64,000 bases of DNA from Brevibacillus antibioticus (lineage in GTDB: Bacteria; Bacillota; Bacilli; Brevibacillales; Brevibacillaceae): positions 4,156,001-4,220,000 of the forward strand of contig NZ_SZNK01000001.1 in NCBI RefSeq assembly GCF_005217615.1, given 5' to 3'. The notes beneath the pieces are model-generated. The model was given only the letters and a program-made list of their open reading frames with translations, did no database searches and was not told the DNA's origin. Of this stretch, positions 26,207 through 35,299 are shown piece by piece (the stretch's first letter is position 1; every line of letters begins with the position of its first letter). The position numbers and the translations under genes were made by a program.

Positions 26207-27109
26207 CTATGGACTAGTAACCAAACAACATTTATAACCTTCTGCATCCGGCTCATGATGAAAAATAATCGTCCAGGACAATGCAGAGTCAAAGATATAC
26301 AGATCAAAAGTAAACCGGCTATATGATTCTAATAATCGCTTGGTACCCAGCTTGAACACTTTATTTCGGGTGAAATTTCTTCCAATCGAACTAATAGAAT
26401 CCCAGAAAAATAGTACTTCTTCTTTGTCATGAAGATAATCCTTTGCTTCTTGAGCTGTTAACCCCTTGGCTATCTCTCCCCGGATAAATTGCCACAAATA
26501 ACCTTTGTCCAATTTTACATACCGTTTATAAAAAAAATCCCTGACACAATCGCCCTTGACGTTGAGAAAATTATGAATGTACTGCTCTCTCAATTGGATT
26601 GACACTTCTTTAGAAAGAACGGGTATGTTTCGAATGTTCAATACATCTTCTCTATACTCAACTGGGCGATATATGTGCACAACATTTGCAGACTCGTCTG
26701 TTAGCATGAGAGTTCTAAATTCAACCTTTTCGATATCCTCATAATTCGTCATTGCAAACAGATGATGCACATCATTGGTTTGGCTTTTATGGAGCATTGC
26801 AAAGGGACCAGGGGGAATCGTCACCACGACACACCCGTCAGGAACATGAGTGATGATACTTACTCGTTTACCTATCAGTTTCTTTTCCGTAATCGAATTC
26901 CAAACTTCATAGTATAAATGACTGTCGACGACATTTTTTATTTCACACAATCTGGAATCCGGTGCTTGCAAGAACTCGTCCTGATCATAGTAACAATCTA
27001 CTTCAATACCAACTATAAAAAATGCTTCAACGTCAACAACCTTTAGTCGCACGGTATCTCCCCATTTTCCAGAAATTATATAATTATTCATTGTAACACT
27101 TTTAGTCAC
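26207..27109 (-). CDS. Uncharacterised protein, AT-rich gene
   Basis: A 300-residue protein I cannot name with confidence. The first 140 residues (VRLKVVDVEAFFIVGIE, LIGKRVSIITHVPDGCVVVTIPPGPFAML) look like a GyrI/effector-binding type alpha-beta domain. The C-terminal 110 residues (GYLWQFIRGEIAKGLTAQEAK, YSRFTFDLYIFDSALSWTIIFHHEPD) resemble the DUF4275 family. There is no signal peptide or membrane segment. Its base composition is clearly more AT-rich than the neighbours, and it stands alone between terminators, consistent with horizontal gain. A GTG at 27052 preceded by GGGGAG is an attractive alternative start that begins exactly at MRLKVVDVEAF. Confidence 0.7.
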   Translation of the reverse strand: MTKSVTMNNYIISGKWGDTVRLKVVDVEAFFIVGIEVDCYYDQDEFLQAPDSRLCEIKNVVDSHLYYEVWNSITEKKLIGKRVSIITHVPDGCVVVTIPPGPFAMLHKSQTNDVHHLFAMTNYEDIEKVEFRTLMLTDESANVVHIYRPVEYREDVLNIRNIPVLSKEVSIQLREQYIHNFLNVKGDCVRDFFYKRYVKLDKGYLWQFIRGEIAKGLTAQEAKDYLHDKEEVLFFWDSISSIGRNFTRNKVFKLGTKRLLESYSRFTFDLYIFDSALSWTIIFHHEPDAEGYKCCLVTSP

Positions 27110-27265
27110 AAACTAACTATATAATTACCAAAACACCCTTTTATTTCCTTATGAAGAGCATCTTGGTTTGCAACATAATCACCTACAGGTATTTATCGTT
27201 TTTCTCAGACTGCGTTGTATGAAGTTCGAATTAAGTTGGACGCTAACGTGAACTAACTTGTCTTT

Positions 27266-27312
27266 CAAAAAAAAACTGTTCCCTAGTAGAAATCCCCACT
27301 AAGGAACAGTCT
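27266..27312 (-). terminator. Intrinsic terminator of purH-purD
   Basis: CTGTTCCCTAGT (27276-27287) pairs with ACTAAGGAACAG (27298-27309) around a short loop; nine T follow on the minus strand, ten bases after the purD stop. Confidence 0.88.
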
Positions 27313-27321
27313 CTTTTGCCA

Positions 27322-28599
27322 TTACGACTTCTGCTGATACTTCATCGCTCGTGCCGCAATATCCGTGCGATACTGCGCCCCATCAAACGAGATCCCTTGC
27401 ACCTTCGCGTACGCTGTCTCACGTGCTTGCGCCAAATCCGCTCCTGTTGCCACGACGCCAAGCACACGACCACCGCTCGTAACGATGCCTTCCTCGGTTG
27501 CCTTCGTACCTGCGTGAAACACCGTAGCTCCCTCGTTTGCCTGATCCAGTCCGTGAATCAACGCACCCTTTGGATATTCACCCGGATAACCCGGCGCTGC
27601 CATGACGACACAGACAGCACTTCCTTTTTGCCAGGTCACATCGACTGCATCGAGCTCGCCATTGATCGTTCCAACAAAAATATCGAGCAGATCTGTTTCG
27701 AGCAATGGCAAGAGCACCTGTGTCTCTGGATCGCCAAAACGCGCATTGAATTCCACGACTTTCGGTCCTTGCTCCGTAATCATCAGACCTGTATAGAGAA
27801 TGCCTTTGAACGGAATGCCATCCTTGGCCATCCCTGAAGCCATCGGCTGGACGATTGTTTTGACGATCTCGTCCACCAGCTCAGCAGACATTTGCGGTAC
27901 AGGGGCGTATGTTCCCATCCCGCCTGTATTGGGACCGCGGTCATCATTGAAGATTCGCTTATGATCCTGAGAAGTAATCATCGGCTTAACTGTCTCTCCA
28001 TCGACGAAAGACAACAGCGACAGCTCTTCACCGAACATGCACTCCTCAATGACCACACGCGCCCCCGCTTCTCCAAAGACGCTTTCCTGCATAATCTGAC
28101 GGAGTGCCTCTTCCGCTTCCTCCGCCGTTTCTGCCACAACGACCCCTTTCCCCGCTGCCAAGCCGTCCGCTTTGACAACGATAGGAGCGCCCTGCTCTCT
28201 CACGTACGCACTCGCCGATTCGTAATCCAGGAACGACTCATAGGCAGACGTCGGAATCTCGTAGCGTTTCATTAAACTTTTCGCAAAAGACTTGCTTCCC
28301 TCGATCATGGCCGCTTTTTGGTTCGGGCCATAGATCGGCAGATTGCGCTCCTGGAAAAAGTCCACAATCCCCGCCAACAAAGGATCTTCCGGGCCAACGA
28401 CAGTCAGATCGATTCCCTCATCCTTGACGAATTGAACCAGTGCCGCAAAATCATGGACGCCAATCGGTATGTTTTGTGCAATTTGGGCTGTGCCCCCATT
28501 TCCTGGCGCACAGTATACCTTTGTCACTTTAGAGCTCTGCAACAGCTTCCAGGCAATCGTGTGTTCTCGACCGCCGCCACCGACCACTAATATTTTCAT
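27322..28599 (-). CDS. purD: Phosphoribosylamine-glycine ligase
   Basis: A 425-residue ATP-grasp enzyme that joins glycine to phosphoribosylamine, step two of purine synthesis. Signatures include MKILVVGGGGREHTIAWKL, VVGPEDPLLAGIVDFF, IVVKADGLAAGKGVVVA, NTGGMGTYAPVP and VVEFNARFGDPETQVLLPLL. Length is normal. AGGAGGAAATACA precedes the ATG. It is the last gene of the purine set and is probably cotranscribed with purH, which ends 79 bases upstream. Confidence 0.97.
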   Translation of the reverse strand: MKILVVGGGGREHTIAWKLLQSSKVTKVYCAPGNGGTAQIAQNIPIGVHDFAALVQFVKDEGIDLTVVGPEDPLLAGIVDFFQERNLPIYGPNQKAAMIEGSKSFAKSLMKRYEIPTSAYESFLDYESASAYVREQGAPIVVKADGLAAGKGVVVAETAEEAEEALRQIMQESVFGEAGARVVIEECMFGEELSLLSFVDGETVKPMITSQDHKRIFNDDRGPNTGGMGTYAPVPQMSAELVDEIVKTIVQPMASGMAKDGIPFKGILYTGLMITEQGPKVVEFNARFGDPETQVLLPLLETDLLDIFVGTINGELDAVDVTWQKGSAVCVVMAAPGYPGEYPKGALIHGLDQANEGATVFHAGTKATEEGIVTSGGRVLGVVATGADLAQARETAYAKVQGISFDGAQYRTDIAARAMKYQQKS

Positions 28600-28678
28600 T
28601 GTATTTCCTCCTGTGTGAGAGGTAATCCACTCTTTCGTACGTATTAAAAAAGCGAATGTTACTCCCCAATAGCCTCTT

Positions 28679-30229
28679 TTAGTGCTTGAAGTGACGCGTG
28701 CCGGTAAAGATCATTGCAATGCCCGCTCGGTTGCAAGCATCAATCGATTCTTGGTCGCGAATCGAGCCGCCTGGCTGGATGATAGCGGTAATCCCTGCTT
28801 TGGCTGCCGCTTCCACGGTATCTCCCATCGGGAAAAACGCATCTGAGGCCAATACCGCGCCACTTGCCAATGCACCTGCTTGCTCGATGGCGATTTTCGC
28901 TGCCCCAACGCGGTTCATTTGGCCTGCACCCACGCCGATGGTCATATTGTCTTTTGCCAAGAGAATCGCATTCGATTTGACGTGCTTAACGACCTTCCAC
29001 GCGAATTTTAGCTGTGCCAGTTCCTCTTCCGAAGGCTTGCGGTCTGTGACCACTTGAATCTCGGTTTCTTCGAGCTGCTTGTAGTCGAAGTCTTGGATGA
29101 GTGCCCCGCCTGCAACAGGAGCCACGCGGAACAGATTGTCCACTTTTTTGGCTGGTTCATTCAGCGCAGGAATACGCAAGAGGCGCAGGTTCTTTTTCTC
29201 AGCCAGAACAGCCAACGCCTCTTCGTTGAAGTCTGGTGCGATAATAATTTCCAAGAAAATCTCTTTCATCGCGAGTGCGGTGTCACGGTCAATCGGGCGG
29301 TTTGCTGCCACGATCCCACCGAAAATAGAGACAGGATCTGCTTCGTACGCTTTTTGGTAAGCGGCGCGAATATCAGCGCCAATCCCTACTCCACAAGGGT
29401 TGGAGTGCTTGATTGCAACGACAGCAGGTTCAGCGAATTCGCGTACAATCGCCAACGCTGCGTCTGCGTCATTGATGTTGTTATAGGAAAGCTCTTTTCC
29501 TTGCAGTTGACTCGCATTCCCGATGCTCAACTGATCGGACAACGGCTCACGGTAAAATGCCGCACGTTGATGTGGATTTTCCCCATAGCGTAAATCCTGT
29601 GCTTTCTCATAAGTCACGGTGTAGCTCTCAGGCAGCAGTTCGCCCACCTGCTCGCTCAAATAGCGAGAAATCAAGGCATCATAGGCAGCTGTATGACGGA
29701 AAACTTTTGCAGCCAGCTTGCGTCGGGTTTCTAGCGTAGTATCGCCATTTGCTTCAATTTCTTCTGCTACTTTTTCATAATCGGCTGCATCGACCACTAC
29801 ACTGACAAACGCGTGATTTTTCGCAGCAGAACGCAGCATCGTTGGTCCACCAATATCAATATTCTCAATGGCATCTTCATATGTCACGTCTGGCTTCGCT
29901 ATTGTTTCCTTGAAAGGATAAAGGTTCACGACAACCAGATCAATGGTTTCAATCCCAAGGTCTTTTAGTTGCTGCACATGTTCTTCACTGTCCCTTACAG
30001 CCAAGAGGCCGCTGTGGATATTGGGATGCAACGTTTTGACGCGACCGTCCAAAATTTCTGGAAATCCAGTCACTTCAGAAATGCCAATAACGGGAACTCC
30101 CTCTGCTTTTAAAAGAGAAGCCGTACCCCCGGTAGAAATGATCTGTACCCCGGCGGCTACCAATCGACGGGCAAACGGAATCAATCCTGTCTTGTCAGAA
30201 ACGCTGATCAACGCTTTTTTCACACTCAC
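28679..30229 (-). CDS. purH: Bifunctional AICAR formyltransferase/IMP cyclohydrolase
   Basis: A 516-residue protein with an N-terminal MGS-like IMP cyclohydrolase domain ([55 protein letters not shown]) and a C-terminal AICAR transformylase domain with the catalytic KHSNPCGVG. It makes the last two steps to IMP. The GTG at 30229 follows AGGAGG by eight bases; a second GTG two codons on is possible. Unlike in Bacillus subtilis, purN does not lead directly into purH here: other genes intervene, and a dedicated promoter precedes purH. Confidence 0.96.
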   Translation of the reverse strand: MSVKKALISVSDKTGLIPFARRLVAAGVQIISTGGTASLLKAEGVPVIGISEVTGFPEILDGRVKTLHPNIHSGLLAVRDSEEHVQQLKDLGIETIDLVVVNLYPFKETIAKPDVTYEDAIENIDIGGPTMLRSAAKNHAFVSVVVDAADYEKVAEEIEANGDTTLETRRKLAAKVFRHTAAYDALISRYLSEQVGELLPESYTVTYEKAQDLRYGENPHQRAAFYREPLSDQLSIGNASQLQGKELSYNNINDADAALAIVREFAEPAVVAIKHSNPCGVGIGADIRAAYQKAYEADPVSIFGGIVAANRPIDRDTALAMKEIFLEIIIAPDFNEEALAVLAEKKNLRLLRIPALNEPAKKVDNLFRVAPVAGGALIQDFDYKQLEETEIQVVTDRKPSEEELAQLKFAWKVVKHVKSNAILLAKDNMTIGVGAGQMNRVGAAKIAIEQAGALASGAVLASDAFFPMGDTVEAAAKAGITAIIQPGGSIRDQESIDACNRAGIAMIFTGTRHFKH

Positions 30230-30276
30230 GGATAGAACCTCCTGAATTTTAGTGAAAACATGAGTAACTATTGACC

Positions 30277-30290
30277 AAAACACGAACAAT
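30277..30290 (+). promoter_or_regulatory. PurBox-like sequence downstream of the purH promoter
   Basis: AAACACGAACAAT matches the PurR PurBox pattern AWWWCCGAACWWT at 11 of 13 positions and lies at about +10 to +25 of the purH transcript. PurR control of a separate purH-purD unit is inferred. Confidence 0.45.
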
Positions 30291-30298
30291 ACTTATAT

Positions 30299-30327
30299 AT
30301 TATAAAATAATTGTACGCTATTATCAA
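30299..30327 (-). promoter_or_regulatory. Promoter of purH-purD
   Basis: On the minus strand TTGATA (30327-30322), a 17-base spacer and TATAAT (30304-30299) form a near-consensus sigma-A promoter, 70-100 bases before the purH start. The same TTGATA-N17 design appears before purC. Confidence 0.8.
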
Positions 30328-30341
30328 TAACTTCGTCAGGA

Positions 30342-30386
30342 AAACAAACGCAGCCGCCCATGCCTGTTCGGCACTTGCGACTGCAT
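30342..30386 (-). terminator. Probable terminator between the 125-aa gene and purH
   Basis: On the minus strand GCAGTCGC and GCGGCTGC pair (one mismatch), enclosing an inner TGCC/GGCA hairpin, and are followed by GTTTGTTTTCC. It would isolate purH from upstream transcripts. Confidence 0.6.
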
Positions 30387-30410
30387 CCACCTGTATTTGC
30401 TTTGATGAAA

Positions 30411-30788
30411 TTATCGTTTTTTCTTGCCTTTGCCTGATAGCCTTTTGATGCGATCTGACAGGGAGACTGATTTGCCTTTGGCAGTCGCCCTGATTGGCTT
30501 GATCGGCTTCTTCGAATTGCGGCTCTTCGCCTTTACTTCTTTGGGCATTAAGTCCCCTAACTCTTCCATGGAGATGGATTCGCCGTCCTTTACACGATCC
30601 CTGACGCGCTCTTTCGTCTCCTCTGGCACTTCGAATCCCATATTTCCCAGCTCATCGAGCAGCGCATCTATATTGGCTCCGCCCTTCGGCATTTTTTCCG
30701 CGAGCTTCATAATATCGTTAAGCGTCCATTGCCGCCCGGTTTTTTGGCTTAGCTTATCGAGCAAGTTCGAAACAAAATCTCCGCTCAA
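30411..30788 (-). CDS. Small basic cytoplasmic protein of unknown function
   Basis: A 125-residue protein. Residues 1-75 look helical and acidic (SNLLDKLSQKTGRQWTLNDIMKLAEKMP, GGANIDALLDELGNMG, EETKERVRDRVKDG); the last 45 are strongly basic (KAKSRNSKKPIKPIRATAKGK, ending GKGKKKR), suggesting nucleic acid or acidic partner contact. I recall similar short proteins in Paenibacillaceae but no defined family. TTG at 30788 has GGGAGGGG upstream. It sits in the interruption between purN and purH, on the same strand as the purine genes but with a hairpin after it. Confidence 0.7.
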   Translation of the reverse strand: MSGDFVSNLLDKLSQKTGRQWTLNDIMKLAEKMPKGGANIDALLDELGNMGFEVPEETKERVRDRVKDGESISMEELGDLMPKEVKAKSRNSKKPIKPIRATAKGKSVSLSDRIKRLSGKGKKKR

Positions 30789-30998
30789 GTCGGCCCCTCC
30801 CTTTGTGGGAATATCCCTTCCTTACTGTATGTCACAAGAGTTGATTTGGTTTGTCATGATTCGCGGAAGAAGCATAGCAGCAAAATAGGGTGAGTCGTTC
30901 ATGTTAGAAGCCGACACCGTCTGAAAGGACATGAATAACATGCATGTAGGACGAGAAAACAAGAGGGTTTTTATTCTCGAAAGGGGGGGAACGTTTTA

Positions 30999-31136
30999 AT
31001 GGACAGTAGTCCAAGTTGCGGAATGAATAACGGCAATCAAGATTGTGTACGGAGAATTTTCCGGCCTTGTGGCGCTGCGGCATGTTCCCCATACCTTATT
31101 TATCATTCTCCCTTTTTATGGGACGAGTGTATGTAA
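30999..31136 (+). CDS. Candidate small cysteine-rich protein (45 aa)
   Basis: The product is 45 residues with five cysteines (positions 7, 16, 24, 29 and 44), beginning MDSSPSCGMNNGNQDC. An exceptionally strong purine-rich site (AAAGGGGGGGAA) precedes the ATG. It lies in the 420-base gap before the CorA-like gene, which would otherwise be empty. The cysteine content suits a spore-coat or metal-binding microprotein, but no family is recognised and it could be chance. Confidence 0.4.
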   Translation: MDSSPSCGMNNGNQDCVRRIFRPCGAAACSPYLIYHSPFLWDECM

Positions 31137-31211
31137 GTATCTTTATGTAGGCATGCTTGCGCAACATGGTCGTATCCCTCCGATCCTTCTTTGCGAAAGG
31201 ATGAGAAAACC

Positions 31212-32147
31212 ATGTTGAACATTTACAAAACGAATACCATGGGAAAAATAGAAGAACTGCAACAATTTGAAAAAGGCTGCTGGATCCATCTGACCAATCC
31301 TTCTGAGCAAGAAAAGCTACACGTCGTCAGGGAGTTGTCGATTGACCTTCATTTTTTACAGGATGCTCTTGATGACGAAGAAATCGGACGGATTGACAAG
31401 GAAGGAAACCGCGTGAAGCTCTACGTGGACATCCCAATCTCCACGAAAGAAGCCACGAAGGACAACTATACGACGGTTCCATTGGGAATCATGGTGACGG
31501 AAGATTATATCTTAACGGTTTGTCTGGTAGAAACGGCTGTCATGAATGAGTTTGTCCAAGGAAAAGTGAAAAGCTTTCACACGCACATGCGAAACCGGTT
31601 CGTCCTGCAAATTTTATCGAATACGTCCCATGATTATTTGCATTACTTGAAAAAAATCAACAAGCAGACAGAAACGCTGGAAAAATCGTTGCGACAATCG
31701 ACGAAAAACAATGAACTGCTTACCTTGCTTGAATTGCAGAAAAGTCTTGTATATTTTTCGACGTCCCTGGAAACGAACAGTCTGTTGATCTCCCTGCTTC
31801 GGAGCGGCAGTTATTTGAAAATGTACGAAGAAGATAAGGAACTGTTGGAAGAAGTAAAAATCGAAACCAAGCAGGCCATCAAAATGACGGAAATCTATAC
31901 CGCCATTTTAGGGAACATCATGAATGGCTTTGGCTCCGTCATCTCCAACAATCTGAATCGCGTAATGAAGCTGTTGACCGCCATTACCATTGTCATCACG
32001 TTACCTATGGTGATCGGCACCTTTTACGGGATGAACGTCCCGCTTCCTTTTCAGGAGCATCCGCACGCATTCACGATCATTATGATCATGTCCACCGCCA
32101 TTACGTCCGTAACAGCCCTCCTGTTTTGGAGAAAGAAGTATTTTTAA
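31212..32147 (+). CDS. CorA-family divalent cation transporter
   Basis: A 311-residue CorA/2-TM-GxN protein. The large N-terminal cytoplasmic domain includes CWIHLTNPSEQEKLHVVREL and DDEEIGRIDKEGNRVKLYVD; two membrane helices lie at the very end, with the signature YGMN between them (GTFYGMNVPLPFQEHPHA) and a basic FWRKKYF tail. It would carry Mg2+ or Co2+/Ni2+ as a pentamer. The ATG at 31212 has AAAGGA upstream. It is on the opposite strand to the purine genes and splits purN from purH. No M-box riboswitch was seen in its leader. Confidence 0.9.
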   Translation: MLNIYKTNTMGKIEELQQFEKGCWIHLTNPSEQEKLHVVRELSIDLHFLQDALDDEEIGRIDKEGNRVKLYVDIPISTKEATKDNYTTVPLGIMVTEDYILTVCLVETAVMNEFVQGKVKSFHTHMRNRFVLQILSNTSHDYLHYLKKINKQTETLEKSLRQSTKNNELLTLLELQKSLVYFSTSLETNSLLISLLRSGSYLKMYEEDKELLEEVKIETKQAIKMTEIYTAILGNIMNGFGSVISNNLNRVMKLLTAITIVITLPMVIGTFYGMNVPLPFQEHPHAFTIIMIMSTAITSVTALLFWRKKYF

Positions 32148-32157
32148 AACGGATGAC

Positions 32158-32192
32158 CAAAAAACCGACATCGTAAAAGGATGTCGGTTTCT
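32158..32192. terminator. Bidirectional terminator between corA-like gene and purN
   Basis: AAACCGACATC (32162-32172) pairs perfectly with GATGTCGGTTT (32180-32190). T-rich tails follow on both strands (six T on the minus strand), closing both the CorA-like gene and the purC-to-purN operon. Confidence 0.88.
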
Positions 32193-32207
32193 ACTTTATC
32201 TCTCGAT

Positions 32208-32816
32208 TTACGTCAGCTGGACAAGCCTTCCTTCTAGCTTCACTCTCTCTTCTGCTAAATAGCCAATGACCTTCACCAAAAGCTCATGCTCCACAGCATG
32301 GATGCGAGCCGCCAAAGTCTCAGCCGTATCTGCTTCTTGCACCGCTACGGGAATCTGGGCAATGATCGGCCCTGTGTCCAGACCGGCATCAACCAGATGT
32401 ACCGTTACCCCCGTTATCTTTACCCCGTAAGCGAGTGCCTGACCAATCGCGTCTTTTCCTGGGAAAGCAGGCAAAAGCGACGGATGCAGATTGATGATTT
32501 TTCCATCGTAGGAAGACAAAAGAGTGTCGCCCACCAACCGCATGTAGCCTGCCAGCACAACCAGCGATATATCGCGTTTTTGGAGCTGCGCGACTATTTC
32601 CTGTTCAAAAGCAGCCTTGTCTGCATACTCCTTCGGTTGAAAAACAAAGGCGTCGATCCCTAAACGCTCTGCCCGTTCCAAAACCTTGGCGCCGGGCTTG
32701 TCGCACACGAGCAAGGCAACTTCTACACCTGTGAGTCTACCGTCCTGTACAGCCTGCACGATCGCTTCAAAGTTGGAGCCGCTGCCTGAGGCGAAAATGG
32801 CCAGCCTTCTCACCAT
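32208..32816 (-). CDS. purN: Phosphoribosylglycinamide formyltransferase
   Basis: A 202-residue folate-dependent GAR transformylase, step three of purine synthesis. Visible motifs are [13 protein letters not shown], the catalytic Asn/His in [14 protein letters not shown] and the Asp in [16 protein letters not shown]. Its ATG overlaps the purM stop (ATGGTGA), so translation is coupled. In this genome it is the last gene of the first purine transcription unit, ending at a strong terminator. Confidence 0.96.
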   Translation of the reverse strand: MVRRLAIFASGSGSNFEAIVQAVQDGRLTGVEVALLVCDKPGAKVLERAERLGIDAFVFQPKEYADKAAFEQEIVAQLQKRDISLVVLAGYMRLVGDTLLSSYDGKIINLHPSLLPAFPGKDAIGQALAYGVKITGVTVHLVDAGLDTGPIIAQIPVAVQEADTAETLAARIHAVEHELLVKVIGYLAEERVKLEGRLVQLT

Positions 32817-33850
32817 TCCACCCCGTTGTATACGACTTTGCGCTCTCCCGCTTGAATATGTCCGAGCAAATACGCCTGTTCTCCCAGCTCTTGCAGCTTT
32901 TCCATCACACTCACTGCGTCTTCCGGCTTCACGACAAGCATCATGCCAATGCCCATGTTAAACGTTTTGTACATATCCGGGTAAGAGATGTTACCCGCCT
33001 CTTGTACCAGCTCGAAGATCGGCAGCACCGGCCAGGAGCCAACGTTGATCACAGCCTGCATTCCTTCTGGAAGCACGCGTGGAATGTTTTCAGTAAAGCC
33101 GCCGCCTGTGATGTGTGCCAGCGCTCTCACTTCATGTGACTCGAGAACGGATAGCACTTGCTTCACGTAAATGCGGGTCGGTGTCAGCAGCTCTTCGCCG
33201 AGCTTTTTGCCCAATACGTCAACATGCTCATGCAGGGACATGCCCTTGTCTGCCAAAAGCACCTTGCGAACGAGTGAGAAGCCATTGCTGTGCACGCCGC
33301 TTGCAGCCAGACCGATCAGTACATCGCCAGTAGCCACGGACGCTCCCGTAATCATTTTGCTCTCGTCCACGACACCTACGGTAAAACCCGCGATGTCGTA
33401 TTCGCCTTCAGCGTACATGCCAGGCATCTCGGCAGTCTCTCCACCAATCAGCGAGCAACCGGACTGGGAGCAGCCTTCCGCGATCCCTTTGACAATCGCT
33501 TCGATTTTTTCTGGAATGACCTTATCTACTGCCAGATAATCGAGGAAAAAGAGCGGCTCTGCCCCTTGAACCACTACGTCATTGACGCACATAGCGACAG
33601 CATCGATGCCGATTGTATCGTGTTTGTCCATGGCAAAAGCGAGCTTTAGCTTGGTTCCTACTCCATCTGTGCCGGAAACGAGAATTGGTTTCTCATATTT
33701 TTTAGTATCCAGGCGAAACAACGCTCCGAACCCGCCTAAATCCGTCATAACTTCCGGACGGAATGTTCGTTTGACATGCTTTTTCATGCGTTCGACAGCT
33801 TCGTTTCCCGCATCGATGTCTACGCCAGCTTGTTTATATGCTTCACTCAT
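32810..33850 (-). CDS. purM: Phosphoribosylformylglycinamidine cyclo-ligase
   Basis: A 346-residue AIR synthetase (step five). Family signatures are [46 protein letters not shown] and [19 protein letters not shown]. Normal length. It is separated from purF by 30 bases with GGGGGAGAAACG before the ATG, and overlaps purN by seven bases. Confidence 0.97.
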   Translation of the reverse strand: MSEAYKQAGVDIDAGNEAVERMKKHVKRTFRPEVMTDLGGFGALFRLDTKKYEKPILVSGTDGVGTKLKLAFAMDKHDTIGIDAVAMCVNDVVVQGAEPLFFLDYLAVDKVIPEKIEAIVKGIAEGCSQSGCSLIGGETAEMPGMYAEGEYDIAGFTVGVVDESKMITGASVATGDVLIGLAASGVHSNGFSLVRKVLLADKGMSLHEHVDVLGKKLGEELLTPTRIYVKQVLSVLESHEVRALAHITGGGFTENIPRVLPEGMQAVINVGSWPVLPIFELVQEAGNISYPDMYKTFNMGIGMMLVVKPEDAVSVMEKLQELGEQAYLLGHIQAGERKVVYNGVEW

Positions 33851-33880
33851 CGTTTCTCCCCCTACAAGAGGTTGCTTGTT

Positions 33881-35299
33881 TTAGCATTTAAGCGCAGGTA
33901 GCGCTTCTTCGAACTCAATCTCTGTCGGATATTCTCCGTTAAAGCATGCGAGGCAGTGTCCTCTATTGGGAGCCGAATCCGTGCGGCCAATTGCATCGAT
34001 CATTCCTTCAATAGACAAGAACGACAGCGAATCAGCTTCAATGATTTGACGAATTTCCTCTACGGATTTGGTCGATGCAATCAGTTCCTCACGCGCCGAG
34101 GTGTCAATGCCGTAAAAGCAAGAATTCATAACAGGCGGAGAGCTGATACGCACATGTACTTCTTTGGCGCCAGCCTCACGCAGCATGCGGACGATCCGAT
34201 TACTCGTTGTTCCGCGAACAATGGAGTCGTCAATCATCACGACACGCTTGCCTTCCACTACCTTGCGAACCGCAGACAGCTTGAGATAGACAGCGCGCTC
34301 ACGCAGCTCCTGACTCGGCTGAATGAAGGTACGTCCGACATAGCGGTTTTTGATCAAGCCGATTTCGTACGGAATTCCGGTCGCTTCCGCAAATCCGATA
34401 GCAGCAGAAATACTCGAATCCGGTACACCTGTGACGACATCAGCATCAATCGCGGATTCCAATGCCAGCTGCTTGCCCAAACGTTTGCGCGCCATGTGGA
34501 CGTTGATTCCGTCGATGTCACTGTCCGGTCGGGCAAAATAAATGTATTCAAACGTACAAATCGAACGCTGTGTCGTTTCCGTATACTTGCTTTCGGTAAT
34601 GCCATCCTTGTCGATGACGATCAGCTCACCCGGTTGCACATCACGCCAATACTGCGCGCCGATAATATCAAATGCACAGGTCTCGGACGCGACAGTGATC
34701 GCATCTCCGAGGCGTCCCAAGGACAGCGGACGCAAGCCATTCGGATCGAGGGCGATCACAAGCTGATTCTCGTTCATGACGAGAAGGGCATACGCCCCCT
34801 TGATGTATTGCAGAGCGTCCTTTACCGCTCCTGGCAAATCCTTGCACTCAGAGCGGGCGATCAGATGTGCGATCACCTCCGTGTCGCTGGTCGTCTGAAA
34901 AATGGAGCCCTTTGCTTCCAGTTCTTTTCTAAGCACAGCGGCATTTACGAGATTCCCGTTGTGGGCAACTGCCATACTGCCTTGTGCATAGCGGAAAAAG
35001 AGCGGTTGGGCGTTTTCAATCTTACTCGAACCAGCAGTCGTATAACGGGTATGACCAATTGCGATATGACCGCTGAACTTCTCCAGATCGCCCTTGCCAA
35101 AAGCCTCTGACACAAGACCCATTCCGCGGTGCTTATACCATTTCTCGCCGTCAGAGGCGCAGATACCTGCGCTCTCCTGACCGCGATGCTGAAGGGCGTG
35201 CAGACCCAGATAGGTCAATTGGGATGCTTCTTTGTGGTTGTAGATGCCAAAAACGCCGCATTCTTCATTCAATTTGTCCCAGATTAACCGATCAAACAT
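33881..35299 (-). CDS. purF: Amidophosphoribosyltransferase
   Basis: A 472-residue enzyme for the committed step, making phosphoribosylamine from PRPP and glutamine. Residues 1-13 are a propeptide; cleavage would expose the catalytic Cys14 ([10 protein letters not shown]). The PRPP site is [17 protein letters not shown]. Cysteines placed as in the 4Fe-4S Bacillus-type enzyme are present ([23 protein letters not shown] and the C-terminal [11 protein letters not shown]). The ATG overlaps the end of purL by 16 bases. Confidence 0.97.
   Translation of the reverse strand: MFDRLIWDKLNEECGVFGIYNHKEASQLTYLGLHALQHRGQESAGICASDGEKWYKHRGMGLVSEAFGKGDLEKFSGHIAIGHTRYTTAGSSKIENAQPLFFRYAQGSMAVAHNGNLVNAAVLRKELEAKGSIFQTTSDTEVIAHLIARSECKDLPGAVKDALQYIKGAYALLVMNENQLVIALDPNGLRPLSLGRLGDAITVASETCAFDIIGAQYWRDVQPGELIVIDKDGITESKYTETTQRSICTFEYIYFARPDSDIDGINVHMARKRLGKQLALESAIDADVVTGVPDSSISAAIGFAEATGIPYEIGLIKNRYVGRTFIQPSQELRERAVYLKLSAVRKVVEGKRVVMIDDSIVRGTTSNRIVRMLREAGAKEVHVRISSPPVMNSCFYGIDTSAREELIASTKSVEEIRQIIEADSLSFLSIEGMIDAIGRTDSAPNRGHCLACFNGEYPTEIEFEEALPALKC

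Noticed and set aside
31137-31211. M-box magnesium riboswitch before the CorA-like gene
   Set aside because: The leader is too short and shows no M-box consensus.
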